Source of the DNA: Acidobacteriota bacterium | Lineage (GTDB): Bacteria > Acidobacteriota > Terriglobia > Terriglobales > Acidobacteriaceae | Direction: 5' to 3' | NCBI GenBank assembly: GCA_021779695.1 | Contig: JAJYAE010000228.1 | Span: 1 to 7,023, forward strand | DNA: 7,023 nt | Shown: positions 1 through 5,841 of the stretch, piece by piece | Layout: the number at the start of each line of letters is the position of its first letter | How positions within the stretch are numbered: position 1 is the first letter of the stretch | Program-made: the position numbers and the translations under genes | The notes under the pieces: generated by a model | Told to the model about the DNA's origin: nothing | Database searches by the model: none | What the model saw: the letters and a program-made list of their open reading frames with translations, nothing else

Positions 1-1003
1 CACGGGCATACGTGACAGATGACTTAGCTGAGGATTGAGTATTCTGCTTCGCCTGCTTTAGCTGCCTGGCCTGTGCGACCACTTGATCCGGCTGGTTCCC
101 GAACTGTTCCGCCAACTCTCGATGCCGCGCAAGGACCGCATCCTGCGAAGCAAGCTCTTTGCTGTCCCTCGTGCGATGAGCAGCAACCTGGGCTGCGCCC
201 GCGCCCTCTCGTCCAATCTCTTCAAGATGCTCTTTGATCTGCGCCCTTCGCGGACTCGATGCCTCCAGATACTCCTGTGTATAGCCTTTGATCTCCGGCT
301 GACCGTGCTGGCCTCGCTCGACCTCATATCCCAACCGCTGTAGCCGGATGGCAAGCTCAGAGCGGTACACACTTGTCGCGTAATGCTGTGACTGAAACAG
401 ACTGCGCTCCTGGAGCGCCCGCGTGTCTCCGTTTTCTCTTTCGGTTACGTTGAAGATCACCACATGGGTGTGCAATTGCGGTGCTGCATATCCCTCAACA
501 GGGCGAGCTGTATCATGCTCGAATGTCGCCGCTGCGAACTTCCCGGTTGTCTCTGGCGCATGAACGTTGCCAATTCGCGCTTGTGTGTAGCGCTCCAGTT
601 CTTGCACTGCAATCCTTACGCTCTCGCGATGGGCCTCCCGAACTCTGTCATCACCGCCGACGAGAGCTGTGAGAGAAACAGACTTCGGCGCAGAGAATGT
701 CGCATCCCATCCAGCCCGATGCTCAGAGCTTGTGATCTGCTTCCCATACTCGTTTTCGTATGTCCTGGCGGGCTGATGTTTAACCAGCTGTATTCCATTC
801 TGCGGATGCTGCCCCTCGCTCAACCGTGCAAATGTCTCATCGCTGACAGCACCAGAAAGATTCCACTGCTGCGCAAGCGTTCCATGCCACTCACTGAATC
901 CATGCGGATCGCGGCTCCAGTAGTTCTGGCGCTCGGAAACAAACTCGCGTGCATGATAGGTGCGCGCTTGGCTTGCGGACAGTGCCTTCGAGATGGTGAG
1001 CAT
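1..1003 (-). CDS. mobF: MobF/TrwC-family conjugative relaxase, N-terminal part (cut by window edge)
   Basis: The reverse strand is open from an ATG at 1003 to position 1, giving 334 residues of a protein whose C-terminus lies outside the window. It begins MLTISKALSASQARTYHA, typical of TrwC/TraI relaxases, which nick one strand at oriT, stay covalently bound through a tyrosine and start conjugative transfer. Candidate catalytic tyrosines are Tyr16 and Tyr28. The family block DATFSAPKSVSLTAL is at residues 100-114. The metal-binding histidine motif is PQLHTHVVIFN at 175-185 (His178, His180), with His163 as the probable third ligand. After about residue 285 the sequence is Gln/Ala-rich and charged, probably a linker towards the helicase part usual in this family (full proteins are often 900 residues or more). 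A GAGGT ribosome-binding site (complement of 1012-1016) lies 8 nt upstream of the ATG, which supports this start. Family assignment is strong. The plasmid-versus-ICE question and the helicase half cannot be judged here. Confidence 0.93.
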   Translation of the reverse strand, partial: MLTISKALSASQARTYHAREFVSERQNYWSRDPHGFSEWHGTLAQQWNLSGAVSDETFARLSEGQHPQNGIQLVKHQPARTYENEYGKQITSSEHRAGWDATFSAPKSVSLTALVGGDDRVREAHRESVRIAVQELERYTQARIGNVHAPETTGKFAAATFEHDTARPVEGYAAPQLHTHVVIFNVTERENGDTRALQERSLFQSQHYATSVYRSELAIRLQRLGYEVERGQHGQPEIKGYTQEYLEASSPRRAQIKEHLEEIGREGAGAAQVAAHRTRDSKELASQDAVLARHRELAEQFGNQPDQVVAQARQLKQAKQNTQSSAKSSVTYAR

Positions 1004-1037
1004 GGATAACTACCTCACTCAGAGGACAGCAGCACCG

Positions 1038-1054
1038 TGCAACTGCATGTTGCA
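1038..1054. repeat. Perfect 6-bp inverted repeat, candidate operator or oriT element
   Basis: TGCAAC and GTTGCA arms flank a 5-nt spacer (TGCAT). The repeat lies between the proposed relaxase promoter and the relaxase start codon, within the predicted mRNA leader. Relaxase operons are commonly autoregulated by relaxosome proteins that bind near oriT, so an operator or an oriT-associated hairpin would fit. No binding protein is encoded in the window, and the function is inferred from position alone. Confidence 0.4.
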
Positions 1055-1086
1055 AATAGTAACTCCATTTGTGGAAATGATGGGCG

Positions 1087-1114
1087 AATATAAGAAAAAT
1101 ATTCTCGCGGTAAA
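1087..1114 (-). promoter_or_regulatory. Candidate sigma70-type promoter for the relaxase gene
   Basis: On the reverse strand a TTTACC -35-like hexamer (complement of 1109-1114) is followed, after 16 nt, by a TATATT -10-like hexamer (complement of 1087-1092). Transcription would start near 1080 and give a leader of roughly 75 nt before the relaxase ATG at 1003. The match is visual. AT-rich DNA produces such matches by chance, so this is only the best candidate in the region. Confidence 0.4.
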
Positions 1115-1139
1115 GATTGCTCATACCCTTATGGATACT

Positions 1140-1178
1140 GATTAGAACGCATATTGCCTCTTTATTCCTCGTCTAATC
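1140..1178. repeat. Imperfect inverted repeat GATTAG(A)ACG / CGTCTAATC
   Basis: The arms are 1140-1149 and 1170-1178, differ by one inserted base and are separated by 20 nt. A further CTAATC occurs at 1207-1212. This cluster of the same hexamer in both orientations lies about 140-200 bp upstream of the relaxase start, where oriT or its accessory-protein sites often sit in MobF systems. No nic consensus could be recognised, so an oriT assignment is only positional. Confidence 0.3.
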
Positions 1179-1206
1179 TATGACACATTCTTTCAGCAAT
1201 ACTTCA

Positions 1207-1422
1207 CTAATCACAGTCCTCGTTCCCGCATCTTCTGACCGAGTTACAGCGACGCGAATGCGTGCGCAATGCACGACCTATTACTGGGTAGAACAGTCCA
1301 GCTATGGGCGCTGACTCAAGACTCTCTTCGAGGTCACAATCTACCTCTAATCTCTTGCCTGATTCGTGCTCATCAAGCAACTTGGAAAGCCTCTCTATTA
1401 CCTCGGCTACAATGACGCTCAT
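1207..1422 (-). CDS. Possible small acidic-N-terminus hypothetical protein (71 aa)
   Basis: An ATG at 1422 opens a 71-residue frame starting MSVIVAEVIERLSKLLDEHE and ending at a TAG at 1207. The first half looks helical and acidic. The second half is basic and has four cysteines near the end (CNSVRRC then EDC). An AAGG-type ribosome-binding site sits 8 nt upstream. I recognise no family. The frame is open further upstream, back to a TGA next to the diverged repeat at 1431-1550, so the true start or even the coding status is uncertain. Its position between the relaxase and vsr gives no clue to function. It could be a chance frame or a gene remnant. Confidence 0.28.
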   Translation of the reverse strand: MSVIVAEVIERLSKLLDEHESGKRLEVDCDLEESLESAPIAGLFYPVIGRALRTHSRRCNSVRRCGNEDCD

Positions 1423-1430
1423 CGTGCACG

Positions 1431-1550
1431 CCTTCGGATGCGGATTGCCTAAGCAAAGCCGGTACAAGTCGGGCAGCTTCCACCCCGGCAAAGCAGATGC
1501 TATTCCCGCTCGAATTCACCCGCCAATGAGGCACTCAATCACCGCCGAAG
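1431..1550. repeat. Diverged ~120-bp direct repeat, copy A
   Basis: This stretch aligns without gaps to copy B at 1698-1817 at a constant offset of 267 bp. The best-conserved part is 1501-1526, with 25 of 26 bases matching 1768-1793, including GAATTC and the following CACCCGCCAA. The flanks are weaker. On the reverse strand one frame gives similar peptides in both copies (copy A: IRAGIASALPGWKLPDL; copy B: IRAGITTASPGQKLPGL), and both are preceded by an in-frame TGA. A second frame is also conserved, so coding is not proven. It may be a duplicated gene remnant, a duplicated leader, or a small dispersed element. Confidence 0.7.
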
Positions 1551-1697
1551 GGCTCACAAAGGACCCGGTTCAAATAGCCGCCGGCGTACCGAGATTGAGT
1601 TGCTGAATCGTGCCGCTTTGAATGGCTCCCGACCACTCGATGAAGCAGCCAAAAGACTGTCTGGTCGGGGTACTATACCGACGTCCATCAACCATGG

Positions 1698-1817
1698 CTT
1701 CCGGGGTTGGATCGACGCGGCAAAGCTGGGGCAATCCAGGTAGCTTCTGGCCCGGTGAAGCCGTCGTTATTCCCGCCCGAATTCACCCGCCAACAGGACA
1801 CGCAATCCGTGGCGAAA
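1698..1817. repeat. Diverged ~120-bp direct repeat, copy B
   Basis: Partner of copy A at 1431-1550. On the reverse strand the conserved IRAGITTASPGQKLPGL frame continues beyond the repeat to a TGA at 1570-1572. An internal ATG at 1695 would give only 41 residues (MVDGRRYSTPTRQSF...), with a poor ribosome-binding site, so I do not call it as a gene. A second reverse-strand frame (WRVNS.GN....F.G.EA) is conserved about equally well between copies. Confidence 0.7.
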
Positions 1818-1966
1818 GACGCCTGCTTTGGGCACCTATTCGGGACACCATGAGCCGTAAATTGCAAGGGGGATTCAGGCCTCGAAGGCGCACGTTCTGG
1901 AGCAATATATATGTGGTTCCGCCTGGAACCGCTATTTTGACCATTGACTGAAAACAAAAGAGTTAA

Positions 1967-1978
1967 CAGGTGCACCTG
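1967..1978. repeat. Perfect 12-bp palindrome CAGGTGCACCTG
   Basis: The sequence equals its own reverse complement. It could be a binding site for a dimeric regulator, but no adjacent gene start uses it: the nearest gene is vsr, whose 3' end is about 240 bp away. Function unknown. Confidence 0.35.
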
Positions 1979-2214
1979 GAGAGTTCCCAGACGGGACCCA
2001 TTTGGGGATGACGTGTCAACAATTCTTCCGCTGCGCAGCAGCGCGTGCGTGAGACCCCGAAGAGGCCGTGTGGAATTTTAGGCGACGCTCCACATGAATA
2101 CACCGCGAGTGGTCGGAGTTCTTGCACTCGTGCTTACGTGAAAGGGAGCATTTCTTACGTCGGTTTCGCAGCAGATTACACCGTCTTGGCGTGGCATCGT
2201 CAAATCAGAGATCA

Positions 2215-2727
2215 TCACTGAAGTGTGGCGCGGGTTTGAGTACTCCCCTTGCCTTTTGCTGGAGTTGGCCGTCGCTTTTCTCGATCAAGAGGAAGAGTGA
2301 GACTGGGAGCCGAACTCATCAACCATGCCCTAAGAGAGTCAGCAACGTCTTCCTTTCCTCTCAGCTTCAAGGCGCATTCCCAGACGACAGCAACGCGCCA
2401 TCCCAAGGATTGAAGCTGGACAAGGTTCCTTTCGTCGCGCCGGACATTTTCCTCGAACTTGGCTTCCCAGAACGCTTGGTTGGAGCTGGGCTCCGTACAC
2501 CACCAGCAGTCGCAGTGCCGATGCCAGAAACATCCGTGGATCAGTATCGCTGCCTTATACTTCGGAAATACAAGATCAGGTTTTCCCGGGAGATTGGCAA
2601 CGTGTAGTCGGTACCGTACACCGGCAGCGTGTAGCGCCTTGCGAATGATTTTTTCTGGCTTTGTGTCTTTCCCGCGAATGCCAGCCATCATTTCCGAGCG
2701 CTTATGTCTGTCAACTACGTCGGCCAC
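2215..2727 (-). CDS. vsr: Very short patch repair endonuclease Vsr
   Basis: Complete 170-residue protein starting at a GTG (complement of 2725-2727). A purine-rich AGGAGAAAGG stretch (complement of 2734-2743) lies upstream and supports this start. Vsr nicks 5' of the T in T:G mismatches formed when 5-methylcytosine deaminates, starting short-patch repair back to C:G. All family blocks are present: MMAGIRGKDTKPE at 13-25, PDLVFPKYKAAILIHGCFW at 50-68 and the H69-R-H-C-D-C cluster, FEENVRRDERN at 91-101, and GWRVAVVWECAL at 109-120. Asp51, His64 and His69 coincide in number with the E. coli Vsr catalytic residues. His71, Cys73 and the late Cys118 are candidate zinc ligands. The position of E. 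coli Thr63 is Ile here. The last ~30 residues are basic and low in complexity, beyond the usual fold. It is divergent from the adjacent cytosine methyltransferase, whose product it would protect from mutation. Confidence 0.96.
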   Translation of the reverse strand: MADVVDRHKRSEMMAGIRGKDTKPEKIIRKALHAAGVRYRLHVANLPGKPDLVFPKYKAAILIHGCFWHRHCDCWWCTEPSSNQAFWEAKFEENVRRDERNLVQLQSLGWRVAVVWECALKLRGKEDVADSLRAWLMSSAPSLTLPLDREKRRPTPAKGKGSTQTRATLQ

Positions 2728-2766
2728 GACAAACCTTTCTCCTGAGACTCATTGGTGAATTCATTT
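2728..2766. promoter_or_regulatory. 39-bp divergent gap between vsr and the methyltransferase
   Basis: The gap carries the vsr ribosome-binding site on the reverse strand (complement of 2734-2743) and a weaker GGTG site (2754-2757) for the methyltransferase. It is too short to hold two complete promoters, so promoters probably lie inside the 5' end of the opposite gene and the transcripts overlap. I found no convincing -35/-10 pair in either direction. Such an arrangement could couple expression of the two genes, but that is inference. Confidence 0.5.
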
Positions 2767-4407
2767 ATGCCCAAGAAGGAAATAAAAGCCCCGAACGCGT
2801 TAAAGTTTGCTGTTGTCGATCTCTTCGCGGGGCCTGGCGGACTGGCCGAGGGGTTCTCAGGCGCGACAAACGATCAAGGACTTACTCAGTTCAAAATTGC
2901 CCTTTCTATCGAAAAGGACCCGGCGGCGCATGCAACGCTTTTGCTCAGGACGTTCCTGCGTCAGTTCGAGAACGGCTTTCCAGATGAGTATTACAAATTC
3001 TTGCAGACTGGAGGACAAGAACCAGATTGGAAAACCCTGTACCCGGAAGAGTGGGCAGCAGCGGAGCACGATGCACTGCTTCTCGAACTCGGTCCCAAGA
3101 AGAATCAGTCCATCATTTCAGCCCGGATCAGTGAGATCCGCAAAGAATATGGGGACAGGACTATTCTGATCGGAGGGCCGCCGTGCCAAGCCTATTCCCT
3201 GATTGGCAGGGCTCGCAATCGAGGTAATCTTGGTTATGTGCCAGAGAAAGACCCAAGGCACACCTTGTACAAGAACTACATTGGCATCCTCTCTGAGCTG
3301 CAGCCTGCGGCATTTGTAATGGAAAACGTTCGAGGAATACTGTCCTCGTCTTTGAAACGCAAACGGATATTCGACCTTATACGCCATGATCTTCAAAATG
3401 CTGGCCCCGGATACGAGTTATTGGCGCTAAATCCACCGAAACGCCCGAAGGGCGGATCATCCGCTTCACCTTTGGACCCAGCAGATTTTGTTGTAAATTG
3501 CGAAAATTTCGGAGTACCACAGGCGCGCCACCGGGTTATTATCATCGGAATTCGACATGATTTAATGACTAGGCTTACAGCACCTCCGGTAGGACCTCTC
3601 CTTGAAGCGCAGTTTGAGCAAGCTACCGTTAGGCATGTTCTGGGCGGTATGCCCAAGCTCAGGAGCGGCTTGAGCCGAAAAGATTCACCGATAGCGTGGA
3701 TGCAGGCGGTCAATAGGGCAGGACACGCTGTTTCTCACGCGGTTAGAAATTTGCCTGTTGACACTAAAAGGGTGTTTCGGGACCGCGTCGATAAATGTTC
3801 GGGATATGACGTAAACAGTTGGAGTAACTGCTGGCCTCGGAGTGCTCGAACGCCGTACCGTCTAGGACCAAGATGCCCCACTCACTTGGCGGCATTTTTG
3901 GTCGATCTGAAGCTGAATGCATTGCCAAACAACGAAACACGAGGGCACATGCCGTCCGATTTGGCACGATACATGTTTGTCTCGCTGTGGGGAGAGCTTG
4001 TCGGCGTGTCTCCCAAATCGAACGAGTTTCCAGAAGAGCTTTATCCTAATCACCGTAGCTGGATGAGCGGTGATTTCGCGGACAGGTTCCGCGTGCAGCT
4101 CTGGGATGAATGTTCAACTACGGTAACAAGCCACATTGCAAAGGACGGCCACTACTTTATTCACCCTGACCCGGCTCAATGCCGATCGCTCACAGTGCGG
4201 GAAGCAGCAAGATTACAGACATTCCCGGATAATTACTATTTCAAGGGGAATCGGACGGAGCAATACACGCAAGTCGGCAACGCGGTCCCACCGTTTCTTG
4301 CTAGGCAAATTGCCAGTGCTCTGCACTCTGTGGTCTCACAATGCTTCCATGAAGATGCGCAAAGAGGAGGCCCTGCGGCCAAATCGGGTCGCGCCGTTGT
4401 AATTTGA
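2767..4407 (+). CDS. dcm: DNA (cytosine-5-)-methyltransferase
   Basis: Complete 546-residue C5-cytosine methyltransferase, which transfers a methyl group from S-adenosylmethionine to cytosine C5 in a DNA target. Motif I is DLFAGPGGLAEGF at 18-30. Motif IV is GGPPCQAYS at 136-144, with Cys140 as the nucleophile. Motif VI is ENV at 186-188 and motif VIII QARHR at 252-256. Motifs IX and X are SLTVREAARLQTFP (474-487) and QVGNAVPP (502-509). The variable target-recognition part spans roughly 290-445. Between motifs I and IV there are about 105 residues, clearly more than in compact enzymes such as M.HhaI. This insert holds a SIEKDPAAHATLLLRTFLRQFE segment, split here as 48-60 and 61-68, and seems to mark a Vsr-associated subfamily. 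I chose ATG 2767. In-frame TTG 2752 and GTG 2755 would add 5 or 4 residues but have poorer ribosome-binding sites. The symbol denotes the activity. Orthology to E. coli Dcm or a CCWGG target is not implied. It is followed 24 nt later by the GHKL ATPase gene. Confidence 0.97.
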   Translation: MPKKEIKAPNALKFAVVDLFAGPGGLAEGFSGATNDQGLTQFKIALSIEKDPAAHATLLLRTFLRQFENGFPDEYYKFLQTGGQEPDWKTLYPEEWAAAEHDALLLELGPKKNQSIISARISEIRKEYGDRTILIGGPPCQAYSLIGRARNRGNLGYVPEKDPRHTLYKNYIGILSELQPAAFVMENVRGILSSSLKRKRIFDLIRHDLQNAGPGYELLALNPPKRPKGGSSASPLDPADFVVNCENFGVPQARHRVIIIGIRHDLMTRLTAPPVGPLLEAQFEQATVRHVLGGMPKLRSGLSRKDSPIAWMQAVNRAGHAVSHAVRNLPVDTKRVFRDRVDKCSGYDVNSWSNCWPRSARTPYRLGPRCPTHLAAFLVDLKLNALPNNETRGHMPSDLARYMFVSLWGELVGVSPKSNEFPEELYPNHRSWMSGDFADRFRVQLWDECSTTVTSHIAKDGHYFIHPDPAQCRSLTVREAARLQTFPDNYYFKGNRTEQYTQVGNAVPPFLARQIASALHSVVSQCFHEDAQRGGPAAKSGRAVVI

Positions 4408-4418
4408 TCGTTACCGGG

Positions 4419-4423
4419 GGAGG
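4419..4423 (+). promoter_or_regulatory. Ribosome-binding site of the MORC-like gene
   Basis: A strong GGAGG, within GGGGGAGGAA, ends 8 nt before ATG 4432. It decides that start over the in-frame TTG at 4429 immediately before it. The 24-nt gap to the methyltransferase stop, with no terminator visible, supports co-transcription. Confidence 0.75.
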
Positions 4424-4431
4424 AACACTTG

Positions 4432-5829
4432 ATGGCAGACGCAATTGAAATCATCCCTTCTGCGAAGCGGGTCATTACTTCGCTTCGAGATATGGGCTAC
4501 GACTTTGCACAGGCTGTCGCCGATGTGATTGACAATGCCATCGAAGCCAAAGCCTCAGTGATTTCTGTCGATGTTGAATTCAATGGAGACGAGTCTTGGG
4601 TGCGGATTTTCAATAATGGAAACGGCATGACCCCGGCTGAACTGCGTGAGGCAATGCGCTATGGATCATCTGGCAGGGATTATGGAGCAGATGACTTGGG
4701 GAAATTCGGGCTGGGCTTGAAGACAGCTTCATTGAGTCAGTGCCGACGCCTTTCTGTCGCTAGTCGCCACAATCCAGATAGGGCTGATATTTCAGCCTAT
4801 TCTTGGGATTTAGAACACATCGAGAGAACCGACAGATGGGAGATTTTGCCTGTCGATGGGACAAAACATCTCATCAGGCAGCCGTTGAAGGAATCCACGG
4901 GAACTGTTGTGCTCTGGGAACGATTGGACCGCATTCTCGGATACAAGCACCCGTATGGAGAAATGGCCAGGAAGCGACTATCGCAGACTTGCCGTGAGAT
5001 CGAGATGCACCTCCGAATGGTGTTCCACAAGTTCCTGGACGGGGAGGCGCGTCGACGCCCGCTTAAGATATACCTGAATTCGAATCCAATCACCCCCTGG
5101 GACCCATTCTGCCGACAAGAGAAGAACACCAGACAACTTCAGTCAATTAGAATTCCTGTCGAGTACGAAGGCATTTCCGGGGAGGTTCTTGTAGAGCCTT
5201 TTGTCCTGCCTCCTCAAGATGATTTCAGCACTTTGGACGCCTTCCGCGAAGCCAGCGGCCCGCAGGGTTGGAATCTCCAACAGGGGCTTTACATTTATAG
5301 GGCTGGTCGAATGATTCAAAGTGGAGGATGGTCGAATCTTCGCAATCCCGACGAGCATTTAAAACTTGCACGTGTCGCTGTAAGTTTTAGCCCCGAGTTG
5401 GACGAAGCATTCAAAATCAATGTCGCCAAGATGCGGGTTCAATTGCCCGTTTCAATCAGAGATGATATGAAGCGGGCACTTGCCTCTATCACTAGAATTG
5501 CAAATGAAGTCTATCGAAAGAAACAGATCAACCCTCCTCCTCCAAATCCCAGACAATCCGGTGAAACCACACGGCAGCCAATACCAACTGCTCCAGATGC
5601 AGCTGGTGGGCCTAATGTGGACGGATTCAGACCAACAACCCAGAAACCAGCGAACGCTGTTCCGAATATGTCCGGCAACCCTGATGTGGACGAATATAGC
5701 GGAAATAATCGCTCGTATAGTGAACGACTTCTGACATTCGAGCAATGGTCAAAAGCCGCTTTTGCCGTGGCGAACGAATACGAGCGACCTATTTTGAAGG
5801 CTGTACTGAAAAGAGTTCCGCAGGATTGA
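4432..5829 (+). CDS. MORC/MutL-like GHKL ATPase (HATPase_c_3 type) of a defence cassette
   Basis: Complete 465-residue protein. The N-terminal third is a GHKL (gyrase/Hsp90/histidine kinase/MutL) ATPase domain. The N-box-like segment is AVADVIDNAIEAKA at 28-41, the G1 region is IFNNGNGMTPAELREAMRYG at 59-78, and the glycine-rich lid is LGKFGLGLKTASLSQC at 89-104. The lid wording is characteristic of the prokaryotic MORC-like group. The middle part, to about residue 365, resembles an S5-type second domain (GLYIYRAGRMIQSGGW at 285-300). It is followed by a Pro/Gly/Asn-rich linker (366-425) and a short helical-looking tail. Such ATPases are thought to dimerise on ATP binding and clamp or load on DNA. 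Two residues differ from textbook GHKL motifs: the usual catalytic Glu of the N-box is Asp31, and the adenine-binding Asp of DxGxG is Asn61. The Z1 gene starts 12 nt downstream, so these genes very probably form one operon. Role in restriction is inferred from family and context. Confidence 0.92.
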   Translation: MADAIEIIPSAKRVITSLRDMGYDFAQAVADVIDNAIEAKASVISVDVEFNGDESWVRIFNNGNGMTPAELREAMRYGSSGRDYGADDLGKFGLGLKTASLSQCRRLSVASRHNPDRADISAYSWDLEHIERTDRWEILPVDGTKHLIRQPLKESTGTVVLWERLDRILGYKHPYGEMARKRLSQTCREIEMHLRMVFHKFLDGEARRRPLKIYLNSNPITPWDPFCRQEKNTRQLQSIRIPVEYEGISGEVLVEPFVLPPQDDFSTLDAFREASGPQGWNLQQGLYIYRAGRMIQSGGWSNLRNPDEHLKLARVAVSFSPELDEAFKINVAKMRVQLPVSIRDDMKRALASITRIANEVYRKKQINPPPPNPRQSGETTRQPIPTAPDAAGGPNVDGFRPTTQKPANAVPNMSGNPDVDEYSGNNRSYSERLLTFEQWSKAAFAVANEYERPILKAVLKRVPQD

Positions 5830-5841
5830 GACGAGGCTTCG

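Larger units (their letters stand above)
1423..2214. other. Intergenic stretch without a confident gene
   Basis: Apart from the two diverged repeat copies, I see no recognisable protein, tRNA or rRNA here. Small structures present are a hairpin at 1913-1932 (GGTTCC-GCCT-GGAACC core), a perfect 12-bp palindrome CAGGTGCACCTG at 1967-1978, and two CCCA...GGG blocks at 1986-1995 and 1997-2006. The stretch lies downstream of vsr and upstream of the relaxase, and its many short interrupted frames suggest decayed or non-coding accessory DNA. Confidence 0.6.

Noticed and set aside
464..1009. 181-residue plus-strand reading frame
   Set aside because: It lies opposite the relaxase gene, whose reverse-strand frame carries clear TrwC motifs. 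The plus-strand translation has no recognisable domain.
1570..1695. 41-residue reverse-strand frame starting MVDGRRYS
   Set aside because: It is very short, has a poor ribosome-binding site, and continues a repeat frame without a start. Coding cannot be supported.
1431..1817. CRISPR array or integron attC sites
   Set aside because: There are only two diverged copies with 267-bp spacing, no short identical repeats with regular spacers, and no cas gene or integrase.
1913..1932. Hairpin with GGTTCC/GGAACC arms as a rho-independent terminator
   Set aside because: No adequate T-run follows on the minus strand, where vsr transcription would arrive. On the plus strand only TATTTT follows, and no gene lies upstream to terminate.
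2122..2607. 161-residue plus-strand reading frame
   Set aside because: It is largely antisense to vsr, which has all catalytic motifs. The composition is unlike a real protein, with no family match by eye.
2752..2766. TTG 2752 or GTG 2755 as the methyltransferase start
   Set aside because: ATG 2767 is close by with a GGTG site at 9-nt spacing. The added residues match no family feature.
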